DNA of 64,000 nucleotides from Bedellia somnulentella (taxonomy: Eukaryota; Arthropoda; Insecta; Lepidoptera; Bedelliidae), in assembly GCA_963576735.1 (NCBI GenBank), contig OY755178.1, forward strand, positions 14,136,001-14,200,000. The letters run 5' to 3'. Each line of letters starts with the position of its first letter. The stretch's first letter is position 1. The translations under genes were made by a program, and so were the position numbers. The notes under the pieces were generated by a model. It was not told the origin of the DNA and did no database searches. It saw nothing but the letters and a program-made list of their open reading frames with translations. Shown in pieces: positions 21,900-32,481 of this stretch.

Positions 21900-22140
21900 T
21901 ATTTTAGATGACACATACATCCATATATACATATATTCACGGCAATGAATCCCTAGAGGGGGTAACAAGATTTTCAGAGTAAGAAATACCTCAGCTTCTT
22001 TTGGAGGTTTTGGGGAACACATTTCAAAATAAAGGTTGTTGATGAGGGGTCTCAAACTGGTTTGCCCAAAAATCACATCACCCTTAGTCACCTCTTACGA
22101 ATACCCACGGGAAGAAATAGGTAATGCTATTCTTAATCGA
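21900..22140 (-). mobile_element. Family A SINE-like repeat
   Basis: It reads in reverse: ATTCACGGCAATGAATCCCT, TTGCCCAAAAATCACATCAC, TAGTCACCTCTTACGAATAC and TGCTATTCTTAAT. The ATGT tail is degenerate. Confidence 0.7.
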
Positions 22141-22581
22141 TATTTAACAGCTAGCTGAGATAATTAACAATATTATTTTATGTCCCTAGAAGGTATGTAA
22201 TGAAATAATGTTGTGCTTGCTCAAATTTATTTATCCGTAAATTGTAAGGATAATTTATTTTTAATCCGTCCATGCCAATTAAATTCAGACACTTATGCAA
22301 TTGAATGGAAATATCTTCTAAGACAAAATTAAAATGCATTGTATTCGTTTACCCATTGAATAGCATGGATATAATGTTGTAGCTACAGCTTGTTCAGAAA
22401 TACATGGCTCGCTAATTGCCTAGTAAAAGTCAATGTAACCAATCCTGATTGAATCAACTGATAATGTAATCACCGTTCACAGATCATGAATGAATTAAGT
22501 GTTTATTAATGGTAAGCTTATAGGCTAACACATTATACATAACTTATATGCATTAGTTGAAATGGTTTCTCGGTCCATTTG

Positions 22582-22782
22582 TCTACATTGATATTATAAA
22601 GTGGAAAACTTTGTTTGATTGTAATGAGCTCAAAAGCTACATAACCGATTTAAAAAAATCTTTCTCCAATAGAAAGTTAAAACTTTCAGAAGCAACATAG
22701 ACTATATCATCACACTATAATATAGGGGGTAAACAGTGAAAAATACTTAACACAATCCGTACGAAGCCAAGGCAGCCCCTAT
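22582..22782 (+). mobile_element. Short non-autonomous Helitron
   Basis: It starts TCTACATTGATATTATAAA and ends CCGTACGAAGCCAAGGCAGC followed by CCCTAT in place of a perfect CTAG. A CATCACACTATAATATAGGG block precedes the end. It lies 3 bp from the next Helitron. Confidence 0.55.
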
Positions 22783-22785
22783 CTA

Positions 22786-22827
22786 TCTATACTTATAATA
22801 AATCTGTAGAGAGATCAATTCTGTACA

Positions 22828-22875
<48 letters not shown>

Positions 22876-23101
22876 CGTTTTACTCAACTTGAACTCTCCC
22901 AACTCAACTTGAAAATTAGCATATTTGTGAAGATACTGAACAGGTCATAAAAGCGCTTTCAAAATCACAAAGTTACACTATTCAGGAGTGCTATTAGTTG
23001 TAATCAAGGCGCTAAATTTAATTAATCTTGAGCAGTGATTGAAGAAACCTCTGATATTTTTAAACCTACGCTACCCGTGCGAAGCTGGGCCGATCCACTA
23101 A
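22786..23101 (+). mobile_element. Non-autonomous Helitron, short copy of the 3373-4350 family
   Basis: It has the same 5' end (TCTATACTTATAATAAATC) and the same 3' end (CCCGTGCGAAGCTGGG, CGATCCACTA). The middle, about 650 bp in the other copy, is replaced by an (AT)n run. Confidence 0.75.
22829..22874. repeat. (AT)n microsatellite
   Basis: Over twenty uninterrupted TA units at the deletion point of the Helitron copy. Confidence 0.9.
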
Positions 23102-23421
23102 ATTAAATAAAATGAGAATAAGTGCTATCCCATTTTATGTTGTAGCTCGTGTAGACACAAGTAAGGGTACAACTGACCTTTTGAGTGGTATTACGCTAAT
23201 GTGATTAACTATTTATATGCTTAACGAGGTGGTATTCCGATGCACTGACTTACTTTATAATTTAGATACGGTTACTTGTACGAAACAAGGTGAAAAAGGA
23301 CCTCACGAAATAGTGATAGTTTCATAAGGTTACGTTTAAGACTTCAAAGCAAGGAATGAACCCAGGAATTTAAATAGATTGGAAAGCCATGTTTAAATTA
23401 TTTGTTGACGATATTATTATA

Positions 23422-24712
23422 CGAGGGCTGCTATTTATGTATCCGGAATAAAAAAAAGAAACAAACATATATCAATTAATATGGTTTTATTGCTTCTCAA
23501 AATATTCGCCGCTCAGATCTATACACTTTTGCATGCGTTGAAACCAATTTTCATAGCACTTTTTCCACTCAGACTGAGGTATCTCCAAAACGTGCATTTT
23601 GAACGCATCGACTGCCTCTTCGCGGCTCGAAAAACGTTGACCACGTAATTTTTTCTTCACATTTGGAAATAAATAAAAATCATTGGGTGCCAAATCAGGG
23701 CTGTACGGCGGATGACCTGTCAATTCGATCTTTTGAGCTTCTAAAAACTGAGTTGTGACGGCCGACCTGTGACAGCTAGCATTGTCGTGATGCAGAATGA
23801 TTCTACGTTGTCGGTTAGTCTTTCTTATTTGTTCAAAGACTTCCGGCAAACAAATGGTCGTATACCACTCCGAATTAACAGTTTTACGATTCTCTAAAGG
23901 CACTGTAGCTACATGGCCATTTATACCAAAAAAACAAGCGACCATTTGCTTCAATGTGCTTTTTGCACGAATAACTTTTGTTGGGTTCGGCTCATCTTGG
24001 AACACCCACACCGTGGACTGCTGCTTAGTTTCGGGGTCGTAAGCGTAGATCCAAGATTCGTCACCTGTGTAGATATTATAAACAGCTTTTGACGCACCAC
24101 GGTTGTATTTTTTTAACATTTCTTTGCACCAATCGACACGAGCCTGTTTTTGATCAATACTCAAGTTGTGCGGAATCCAACGGGAGCAAATTTTTTTTAC
24201 AGCTAAATGTTCATGAAGTATCTTATGTATGCTCGTCATACTAATGCCCAGAGATGCCTCTATCTCACGATATGTAACATGACGATCTTGAGTTATTAGT
24301 TCCCGGACAGCATCGATGTTTTGAGGTACAACGACCGTTTTAGGGCGACCTTCTTTAATTTCATCAGTAAGCTTAGATCGTCCACGATTAAACTCGCTAA
24401 ACCAGTGATACACAGTGGTCTTTGAGGGTGCTTCATCCCCAAAAGTTGAAGTAAGCTGATCGATGCACTGTTTTTGAGTTAGACCACGCCGAAAATCGTA
24501 AAAAATCATGGCACGAAAATGTTCACGAGTTAAATCCATGGTGGTGAAGACACGCAATTTTCAAAATGACGCTACGATGTGAAAACAATTGACAGTCACA
24601 TAAAAATAAATGTATTCTAAAGCTAAAGAGTTCTATTTTTAAATGATGTAATTACTTTTTAAATTATTGTTCTGTAAGTGGCCAGTTCCGGATACATAAA
24701 TAGCAGCCCTCG
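23422..24712 (-). mobile_element. Full-length mariner transposon
   Basis: The ends CGAGGGCTGCTATTTATG... are perfect inverted repeats of about 27 bp (both continue TATCCGGA), flanked by TA duplications at 23420-23421 and 24713-24714. The total length of 1291 bp is the normal mariner size. It encodes one open transposase. Confidence 0.95.
23487..24539 (-). CDS. mariner transposase, apparently intact, 350 residues
   Basis: It cuts and pastes its own element at TA sites in the nucleus. The start MDLTREHFRAMIFYDF is chosen over an ATG six codons upstream because it gives the usual family length and N-terminus. Two helix-turn-helix regions (~residues 10-50 and 60-110) are followed by WIPHNL at 121-126 (usual form WVPHEL). 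The catalytic triad is D160 (YTGDESW), D252 (HHDNA) and D287 (PNDFYLF), with 34 residues between the last two, so D,D34D is preserved; YSPDLAP is at 279-285. There is no stop or frameshift, and the terminal repeats are perfect. The copy is therefore young and may be mobile. The subfamily was not assigned. Confidence 0.95.
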   Translation of the reverse strand: MDLTREHFRAMIFYDFRRGLTQKQCIDQLTSTFGDEAPSKTTVYHWFSEFNRGRSKLTDEIKEGRPKTVVVPQNIDAVRELITQDRHVTYREIEASLGISMTSIHKILHEHLAVKKICSRWIPHNLSIDQKQARVDWCKEMLKKYNRGASKAVYNIYTGDESWIYAYDPETKQQSTVWVFQDEPNPTKVIRAKSTLKQMVACFFGINGHVATVPLENRKTVNSEWYTTICLPEVFEQIRKTNRQRRIILHHDNASCHRSAVTTQFLEAQKIELTGHPPYSPDLAPNDFYLFPNVKKKLRGQRFSSREEAVDAFKMHVLEIPQSEWKKCYENWFQRMQKCIDLSGEYFEKQ

Positions 24713-24714
24713 TA

Positions 24715-25529
24715 TCAGTTTTCTTCCCTATTAACTTCTTAAAATGGCTCTTCGGGTTGCCCCTATTTTGTGTTGGGGAACTAGTTTAGGAAGTAAAAAA
24801 AATTATGTAATATTCTAATTAAAACATATTTTTATTATCAAAATATATTACTACATAAGTAATACTGCAACATAAGTAACACATTCACTTTTCATATAAA
24901 GCAGAACGTTCAATAATATAAATATCGTAGCCAACCAGACAGCCTATCTCATATTTCTTAATTATTCCTTATTGAATGCAACATTTACTTTCTGATCACG
25001 AGTCTGTGCAATCAACTATCCTGTTTATACGACTATGACACCTGTTTTAATGGCTAAATTTCATTAACCGTGCCTTATTTATCTTTTGCTGCAAAGCTAG
25101 TACGAGCGACTTTTTAACTAGATATCGCGTGGTATAAAACAGCTATCTCTTTCGCACTTACTTAGTATCGTATACTGTCATTTTATTCTAACCGATATCG
25201 TGACGATAAAATAGCACTCGTGCTAGGCCGCGTAGCCTATTTTGATACTCTTTTTGCGAAGTTAATCTTAAGATAGTTTTATCGATGTAAATTATTACTT
25301 GAAACAAGTCGAATGACGCGTTTGTATAAATATGTTAATACGGTTTCGGAATTGCTCGCTTTAGAAATAGTTGTGTTTTTTAAAGTTAATGATAGTGGTA
25401 ATGTGGTTAATGTAATGTTTTCTGATTGTATTATCTTAAAACATGCTGATGTGTAAATTTCTTTAACATTTTCTTGCTCATACTTGGTTTTTAAAATAAG
25501 TGAATTGAAATTGGCTTTTGTCATATTAA
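24715..25529. other. Intergenic, no recognised feature
   Basis: AT-rich sequence; no ORF, RNA gene or known repeat was seen. Confidence 0.4.
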
Positions 25530-25700
25530 AATTCGCACTGGCCCGTTCCTTCCCATGGGTTGCGATGCTATTGTAGGACCACCAAAAAAATTTCTAATAT
25601 TTCCCAACTCTACTTCCGAAAATGGCTGAAGAATTGTTAATCCTTACCCATTTTTATTTGCGCGGGATTTATACCCCTGAGTATATGTTTGTATGTTTAT
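25530..25700 (+). mobile_element. Family A SINE-like repeat, old diverged copy
   Basis: CAACTCTACTTCCGAAAATG, GGCTGAAGAATT, GCGGGATTTATACCCCTGAG and TATATGTTTGTATG preserve only the outline of the family. Confidence 0.5.
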
Positions 25701-26335
25701 TCATGTGGATTAAGAATAAACTTTCATTTAAAGGAGTTTTACATACATTTTAAGATATTTAGTACCAACTGATATTGGAATTAATTATAGTCGTCACGAA
25801 CCAAATTAAATAAATTTTAAGATTTGAATTAATATCAAATTGTTATTTTACTTATAAAAATAATTAAATAAAAGCAAAATTATTTAATTCAGCATCTGTT
25901 ATTTCTAAACAGCCATTAGACTACAGTAAAATGAAAAAAAATATTTAAACAAGTTTATATGGTTTTCATTAAAAACGAAAGAGTGTAAAGAGATTTTAAA
26001 ATACCATTTGTGATAAATAATGTACAGTGTATGATGTTCAACCATTTAAAAGTATATTAGAGGTTTACGTTGTTAAAATTAGTATTATCGTTGTTTTTAC
26101 TAAATGACCGTAAGTAGTGGTATAATATTCTAGAATCTCAATTGAAGTTAGAAAAGAAACATCTAAAACATAAAAATTTACGACTTTTTAGACTCTTTTG
26201 GCAGAGCAGAGAGAGTAAGATGTCGATACAAACGATCGTTAGAACGTTGGTAGTCTATATCAATAAAACTTTTGAATACGTCAATTTAGTTGCTCTTATA
26301 TGCTTGCACCAAAGAATAGCAATTCGGGATCACTG
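25701..26335. other. Intergenic, no recognised feature
   Basis: AT-rich; nothing supportable on either strand. Confidence 0.4.
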
Positions 26336-26638
26336 TTTTTTTTATTTTTTTATTTTATTTGGGACATCAACAGCATATAACTTTAAATAACATAATGGTT
26401 AACAAAGTACAAACATAAGGCCAGTGACAGATATCCACAGAAAATTCCGACAATACTTACAAAGAAGAAAAACTTAGCAGTTAAAACTAACTAAACTTAA
26501 ACTTAAACTTAACTTAGTAACAGACATAACCCATAAATGTGAAATAAAATATGATCTACATTTGGATTTGAAAAGTGGGTAAAAAATAACAAAACGGAGA
26601 TAATAAAGTGCAATATGAAGAGTATAACTGTTATATGA

Positions 26639-26640
<2 letters not shown>

Positions 26641-26672
<32 letters not shown>
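26641..26672. repeat. (GT)n microsatellite in the LINE 3' UTR
   Basis: About fifteen GT units on the plus strand, just 3' of the LINE stop codon. Open frames of alternating Thr and His here are artefacts. Confidence 0.9.
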
Positions 26673-26674
<2 letters not shown>

Positions 26675-26686
26675 ATGCATGTTTTA

Positions 26687-28585
26687 TCACTTGTTTCCCT
26701 CATCATCCTCTATTAAAAATTTAATGATGTCATGACGGAACTTGGCTTTGGAGGTAGAAAACGGATCTAAGCCACTAAATTTTTTATTGAATACAGAGGC
26801 AAGACGGACTAAGGTAGAATTTTGGGCATAATTGGTGTGAACGAGAGGAATGGAGAATAATCTATTGGATGTATGGCGAGTACGTCGTTGTGGAATACAA
26901 AAAGAAAACTCTGATAGTAGCGTGGGAGAATCGAGGCGGCCCGAAAGGATATCGTGGAGCACCATCATATCCAACAATACTCTGCGATCTCCAAGAGTTA
27001 TGAAGTGATGCTGTCGACAAGATTCTTCGTACGAGTGACCCTGTATATGAGATCTATAATTCAGGTGTTTCAAGAATTTGGACTGAATACGCTCAATACG
27101 CTGGATATAAGTAATGTAGTTCGGAGACCAGATACATGATGCATATTCTAAAATGCTCCTAACATACGCATAATAGATCTTTTTTACGCACCCTATGTCG
27201 CTGAAAGGCTTGCAGATCCGAATGACAAAGCCGAGATTACGAAAGGCTCGGCCAACGATGTTCTCAATATGCTTTTGGAATGTCAATTTGCTGTCGAGAA
27301 TGACACCTAGATCACGGATAGATTCAACGCGAGTGATTGGATGATTATTAATTGCGTATTGATATACAACAGGCTCGGGGCATCTGGAGAAGGATATTTG
27401 AACACATTTACTTGCGTTTACAGAGATTCTGTTCTGTTCATAGTATATGCCAAGGCGATCGAGGTCGGCCTGCATCTTATCGCAGTCAATGCTACTGGTG
27501 ACGTCCAGAAATATCTTTTTATCATCAGCATATAGCAAAAACTTACATTCATGGAATACTGTGTATATGTCATAAAGATAGGCGTTATAGAGTAGAGGAC
27601 CCAAATGAGAGCCTTGTGGCACCCCCGATGGTATGTCAATAAAGTCAGAATTATGTCCACCAACAACCACAGCCTGTTGTCTATTAGATACATATGAGGT
27701 TATCCACCGGTGGAGGTCACCGTGTATTCCTAGATGGAATAATTTGCGCAAAAGGATGACGTGGTCTACTCGATCGAAAGCTTTTTCGAAATCTGTGTAC
27801 ACCCCGTCAACCTGTCTGCGCTTATCCATCATGCGTAGCACAATGTTCAAAAATTCTGTCAGATTACTAACTGTAGAACGCCTCTTAAGGAACCCATGTT
27901 GCTGCGGTGGTATTCCGCGGGAAAGATTTGGATAAATACAATTAAACACAGCTTTTTCAAATACTTTTCCAAAAACATTGAGGATGGATATTGGCCTATA
28001 ATGTGCAATGTTATTTTTAGTACCCTTTTTGTGGATTGCGAGGATATGAGCTTTTTTCCAGACATTCAGATACGCACCTTCTTTTAGGGATTTGTTGAAA
28101 AGGATGCCCAACGGATAACACAACTGTTTCGCGCACCGTACAGCAAAATATGGTGGGATCTTATCACTACCTGCCCCACCATTTAGATCGAGCGCGTTTA
28201 GTAATTTAAGTACAGAGTCTGGCTGAAGCTGAGTTGTACTTATAATATTGTTGTCATCACAGAACGGTGGGGCCAGCGGTAGGTCTGGATAGGTTGTAGC
28301 TGGCTGTCTAAATACTGAGCAGAAAAAATCGTTAAAACCCTTGCAGATGCTTGGACCGTCTGAATATTGTATGCCATTGTATTGCAGTGTTTGCGGGTAA
28401 GCTGAGTTACGCCTATGTGACTTAACAAACGTTAACGTATCTTTTGGGACCTTTGTCGATCGTTTTGGAAGTTGTAAGATTGACGCTGTCAATGTCATTT
28501 GCATGCGTTTTTGACACAACTTGCAACTTGCGACACAATCGACGGTCGCAAAAATATGTGACACGGTTCTGTTATAAACTGGCAT
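26687..28585 (-). CDS. LINE ORF2 reverse transcriptase, long open fragment (632 residues)
   Basis: The reading frame is open through the whole RT and C-terminal region. From ~residue 50, KDTLTFVKSHRR resembles the linker after the endonuclease. RT blocks: IAHYRPISILNVFGKVFEK (~193-211), VYTDFEKAFDRVDH (262-275), GVPQGSHLGPLLYNAYLYDI (321-340) and LLYADDKKIF (350-359, catalytic YADD). A thumb region follows (DLGVILDSKLTFQKHI, YVRSILEYASCIWSPNY). The first ~45 residues look unrelated and may be read-through from the truncation point. The copy lacks the N-terminal endonuclease and should not transpose by itself. The low damage suggests a fairly recent insertion. Confidence 0.85.
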   Translation of the reverse strand: MPVYNRTVSHIFATVDCVASCKLCQKRMQMTLTASILQLPKRSTKVPKDTLTFVKSHRRNSAYPQTLQYNGIQYSDGPSICKGFNDFFCSVFRQPATTYPDLPLAPPFCDDNNIISTTQLQPDSVLKLLNALDLNGGAGSDKIPPYFAVRCAKQLCYPLGILFNKSLKEGAYLNVWKKAHILAIHKKGTKNNIAHYRPISILNVFGKVFEKAVFNCIYPNLSRGIPPQQHGFLKRRSTVSNLTEFLNIVLRMMDKRRQVDGVYTDFEKAFDRVDHVILLRKLFHLGIHGDLHRWITSYVSNRQQAVVVGGHNSDFIDIPSGVPQGSHLGPLLYNAYLYDIYTVFHECKFLLYADDKKIFLDVTSSIDCDKMQADLDRLGIYYEQNRISVNASKCVQISFSRCPEPVVYQYAINNHPITRVESIRDLGVILDSKLTFQKHIENIVGRAFRNLGFVIRICKPFSDIGCVKKIYYAYVRSILEYASCIWSPNYITYIQRIERIQSKFLKHLNYRSHIQGHSYEESCRQHHFITLGDRRVLLDMMVLHDILSGRLDSPTLLSEFSFCIPQRRTRHTSNRLFSIPLVHTNYAQNSTLVRLASVFNKKFSGLDPFSTSKAKFRHDIIKFLIEDDEGNK

Positions 28586-28590
28586 GACTC

Positions 28591-29112
28591 GGCTACAAAT
28601 AAAGTAAAAGAGTTTGATAGTAACAATACCACGTGAGTGTCAGCTTAGTTTAACATGAACCCATCTCTTTCTGGGTACCATAGGATGCGATATAGGGACT
28701 TGGGGTTTTTTGATGGGTGATCATAATCGCCCTTATCATCAACTCTTCTTTCACCATCTATTTTGCATCGAGACTTCCAAATTTGCTGAGTATATAATGT
28801 TGGCATAACTCTGTCTACCTGTTTTAATGATACCAGTTTGGATAGTTGTATAAAGATAGTAGTATAAAGTAATTCAGTAATTTGAATGGGCACCGATTAA
28901 ATAGGAAAAAGCGTATTAAATGTGAATTGATTCCAGGGTATGAATGCGAAGTATATTATTCTTAAACCACAATCTTTAGTCACCATCATCAGATAAATTG
29001 TTTATATTTAACAGAGTGTAGTGGTTATCCGATACGAGGGTTGCTCTTAACTAATCCTTTATGTTTCCATTTGCTATTCAAGTTTTTTTTTATGTTTTAT
29101 GGCTTTTAAATG
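28591..29112. other. Intergenic with a diverged family A trace
   Basis: CATCAACTCTTCTTTCACCA and GACTTCCAAATTTGCTGAG at 28735-28790 resemble the middle of family A, but too weakly for its own entry. Confidence 0.3.
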
Positions 29113-29372
29113 TTGGATTAGAATAGCACTTACCCACTCACGCACTCACCCAAGCACTCACTCATATGGATATATCTTCCCGAAGGTATCGTTAGAGGTG
29201 ACTAAGGGTATTAGGGCTTTTAAGTAACTGATAGACGATGAGGCTGGAGACCCATCAGCCACCATCCTTTATCTTACAATCTAGTCCCCACTCACCTTCC
29301 AAGAGTGACAGAAAATATTGAACTCCAAAGCTCTGGCTACCTCTTTATGGATTTTATAGCCGTGATAATATA
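29113..29372 (+). mobile_element. Family A SINE-like repeat
   Basis: GGATTAGAATAGCACTTACC, GGTGACTAAGGGTATTAGGG, AGGCTGGAGACCCATCAGCC and CTCTGGCTACCTCTTTATGG are in family order and end at TAGCCGTGATAATATA. Confidence 0.75.
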
Positions 29373-29436
29373 TTTCTTTTTTACACATTGCATAAAAAGT
29401 ACAATCGAAATGTTAAATCTAGCGATACTTAGCTAG

Positions 29437-29602
29437 GGGGCCTTTAAGGGATTGTTGGGCGTTGCGGTTGGAGACCCATCACCAACAACCTTTATTTTTA
29501 CCATCTTTTCCCCACTCACATTTCCAAAAGTGGCTGAGGAATTTCTAATTCGTAAGCTCTGGCCACCCCTTCTAGGGATTTATAGCCGTGAGTATGTATA
29601 TG
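29437..29602 (+). mobile_element. Family A SINE-like repeat, 5'-truncated
   Basis: It starts in the middle of the family at GGGGCCTTTAAGGGATTG. It is well conserved through CGGTTGGAGACCCATCACCA to CCACCCCTTCTAGGGATT and TAGCCGTGAGTATGTATATG. Confidence 0.85.
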
Positions 29603-31500
29603 AAACTTACCTATAATTTTTTTTTTACAATACACATTTATATTTATTTAAATCCGAATAATAAGAATCAAATAGGAAAGAGCCATGGAAAGCGGGGAAA
29701 ATGGAGTAACATTATAACGATAGTTTGCCTGAACGCAAATTGTACGTCAACTTATGTTTCACTATATGGTCACTTTTACTTTTATTATTCACTAGTAAAT
29801 ACGACTTCATTGTCATGGTTCTTTTAAGTTTTATTGAAGCGTATTTATATGTGGAACTTGTACCTATGGTTAATTTTCGGTAAAGAGTTACTCTTGCGCA
29901 TTTGCTTTTCTTGAACTTATCATATCTCTTAATTTCATGTGATACATAGAAGGATCTGAGACATGGAAATTTCTCATCAAATTCACCATTTTACCTAATT
30001 CAAGATCTTTTACATTTCAAATATATTTTTTTCATTAATGCTAGGAAAAAAAACACTTGCTTAGATTAAATTAAAAATAACTATGTTGACTAAGAATACT
30101 AACACCAACAACTCTTTTCCATGGGTGGTTGTATAACTTTTAGGTTTATGCACTACGGCAACTATCAAGTGATCGATGGGCGATAAATGTCTCAAAATCT
30201 CAATCATCTTCTCACGTTATTTGGTTGGTTTTTTGTGATGGACAATTTATTTTAATTATGTCAAACTAGCGTTTGGTTTGGTCGCATAGAAAATCTTTTA
30301 TAAAGTAAAAACATGTTTATAAACTGAATTTGTACAAACCATATTTTGGAAAAATTAAAAAATGTGAATGTATAGAGTTTCTTTGTTGATTCTTCTCTTT
30401 ACAAACGCCTTCCGAAGCAACGGATTAACGATTAATTTAAAACTTTGACGTTCAAAAAATGTTAGTATTTAACTTTATTTTGAAAAATATCCTTTCTGAC
30501 TTTTTTTTATCACCCGTATTCTTAGTCAATTCGTGGTCACTTCTTACTTCTTACTGCAAGAAATGGGATAGTGTTATTCAAAACTGATGCTCTACGGCAA
30601 CTAAAGCCTTATATGTATTTCTAAAATAAATGAAGATAAACTAGCATTTGTAGTTTCAATCAGCCATTAAATTAGATTATACATGAATGGTGCAAAAGAG
30701 ATTTAACACGGTAATAAGGAAGCTTATTAGATATAACGTCGTCCATATAAGAAGATTACAAAGTTAAACTTGTCAATTATAGATTGTGATGACCATATAT
30801 CAGTGCCTCCGATAATGAAATTTTATAGAAAATTGGTAAGGCCAGTACACTAAGTTACCCTCAAAGAAAAACACACCTTATTAACTGAGAATTAGATTCG
30901 TAATCAGAATACAACACGTTTAACAGTTAATGTAATTCATTAGGAAGTTGCCAACGGAATAATTATTGTAATCCAACTTAATTCTTTCTAAGGAAATCGT
31001 TCTACGTTCCGTGATTCTTTATTATATCATTACTGAATTCTAGCTAATTACAGCTAATATAAAATAGTATTGATGCCGCCGACTAATTTGATCAATAAGT
31101 CGATCAACTGAATATTATTGGCCGTAATTGTATAAGAAAAAGCTTAAAGCATAGCATTTAATCTTCTTGTATTTTTTGTGCTTGTGAAAAATATCTAGAG
31201 ATTTTATAATCTTATGAGATAGGTGATTATTATAAGATATGAAGACATTATCATTCTTATGTTTTAAGAGATATAATCTATTTTTTTTGATTAATTTGTT
31301 TTTTTAAATAAATTGAGAATAGCAGGATAATCATTTTGAAGTATTGGACGCACGCTAGCTGAGCCTCACTCAGGGGTTTGAACCCCGTTTCTATATAAAA
31401 AAAAAACAAAGATTATTAAAAACATAAATATATCAACTTAAGAAAATATGAAAGAAGGGAAAGATGCGATTTTTTTTTATTAAAAACATCTCAGCAGTAT
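29603..31500. other. Intergenic, no recognised feature
   Basis: A nearly 2-kb AT-rich block; no gene or clear repeat was seen on either strand. Confidence 0.4.
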
Positions 31501-31738
31501 ACATATATATATGCTCACGGCTATATTTCCCTAGAAGGGGTAGCCAAAGCTAAGGAATTATAAATTCCTCAGCCACTTTTGGAAGTTGAGTGGGGAAAAG
31601 ATGGTAAAAATAAAGGTTTTTGGTGATGGTTCTCCAACCACATCGCCCAAAAATCCAATAAAAAGCCCCAATACCCTTAGTCGCCTCTTACGACACCCGT
31701 GGGTAGAAAGGGGTAGTGACATTCTAAGCCGGCACGAA
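31501..31738 (-). mobile_element. Family A SINE-like repeat, near full length
   Basis: In reverse: CTCACGGCTATATTTCCCTA, GAAGGGGTAGCC, GATGGTTCTCCAACCACATC, CTTAGTCGCCTCTTACGACA and CATTCTAAGCCGGCAC. Confidence 0.85.
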
Positions 31739-32445
31739 TATTTCAATACTTCACTTGGTTGAATATAAATTATATTTATTTTTAAAATCCGATCAAAATC
31801 AAATGCACGATTTTGTACTTAACCTTTAGCATATGAAATATCTATACAATCTATTCAAAAGAAAGTAGCAATGAAATCGTAATTTATGGCTTTTAATGTT
31901 AAAGAATCTTTCAAGGTATTTAATAAGACGATAAAAATAATACTGTACCTAAGTGTCAAATTTTTAAAACATAAATCATTTCTGCGTAGTTTTATGATAC
32001 TTTAAGATAAATTTACTGCATTAATATTGGATTTTAAAAATCGACAACCGTTACAGTCGTATTCTTGAAGATATTCCTTTAAAAGGTATTTCAAAGGAAC
32101 ATCAGAGCTATAAGTAAAGTTATGAAAGGATATTATTTTGCATCTTTACGGCAGCCATCACATTCATTATACATGAAATCTGTAAATAATTATTATATTA
32201 AACAAAATATTTTCTTATTTATATTGAAATAGTATTTTGACACTTTTATATTTAAAATAGATAGAAATATTATATAAAATAGATAGAAGCATTAACTTCA
32301 TTACCAATATGTTTATACTGTTTTTAACATTGTACAATATCTACACTTAAAATATGTGTTTCTTACACTTGTTCCTTGATAAATTAAAACCACATTGAAA
32401 AGAATAACTACCTATACTTTATCCCAAACCAGTAAATTTCTTCAA
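31739..32445. other. Intergenic, no recognised feature
   Basis: AT-rich, with no ORF or repeat that I can name. Confidence 0.4.
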
Positions 32446-32481
32446 TAGTATAAAAATACATACATACATATTCTCACGCCG

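Larger units (their letters stand above)
26336..28590 (-). mobile_element. APE-type LINE (jockey/CR1 group), 5'-truncated, with 3' UTR
   Basis: ORF2 is followed by a ~350-bp 3' UTR that begins with a (CA)n microsatellite and ends GATGTCCCAAATAAAATAAA and an A-rich tail at 26336-26360. The endonuclease part is absent, so the copy is 5'-truncated near 28.5 kb. The right border is approximate. Confidence 0.8.

Noticed and set aside
26474..26706. Frames with alternating His/Thr residues
   Set aside because: They come from the (CA)n microsatellite in the LINE 3' UTR.
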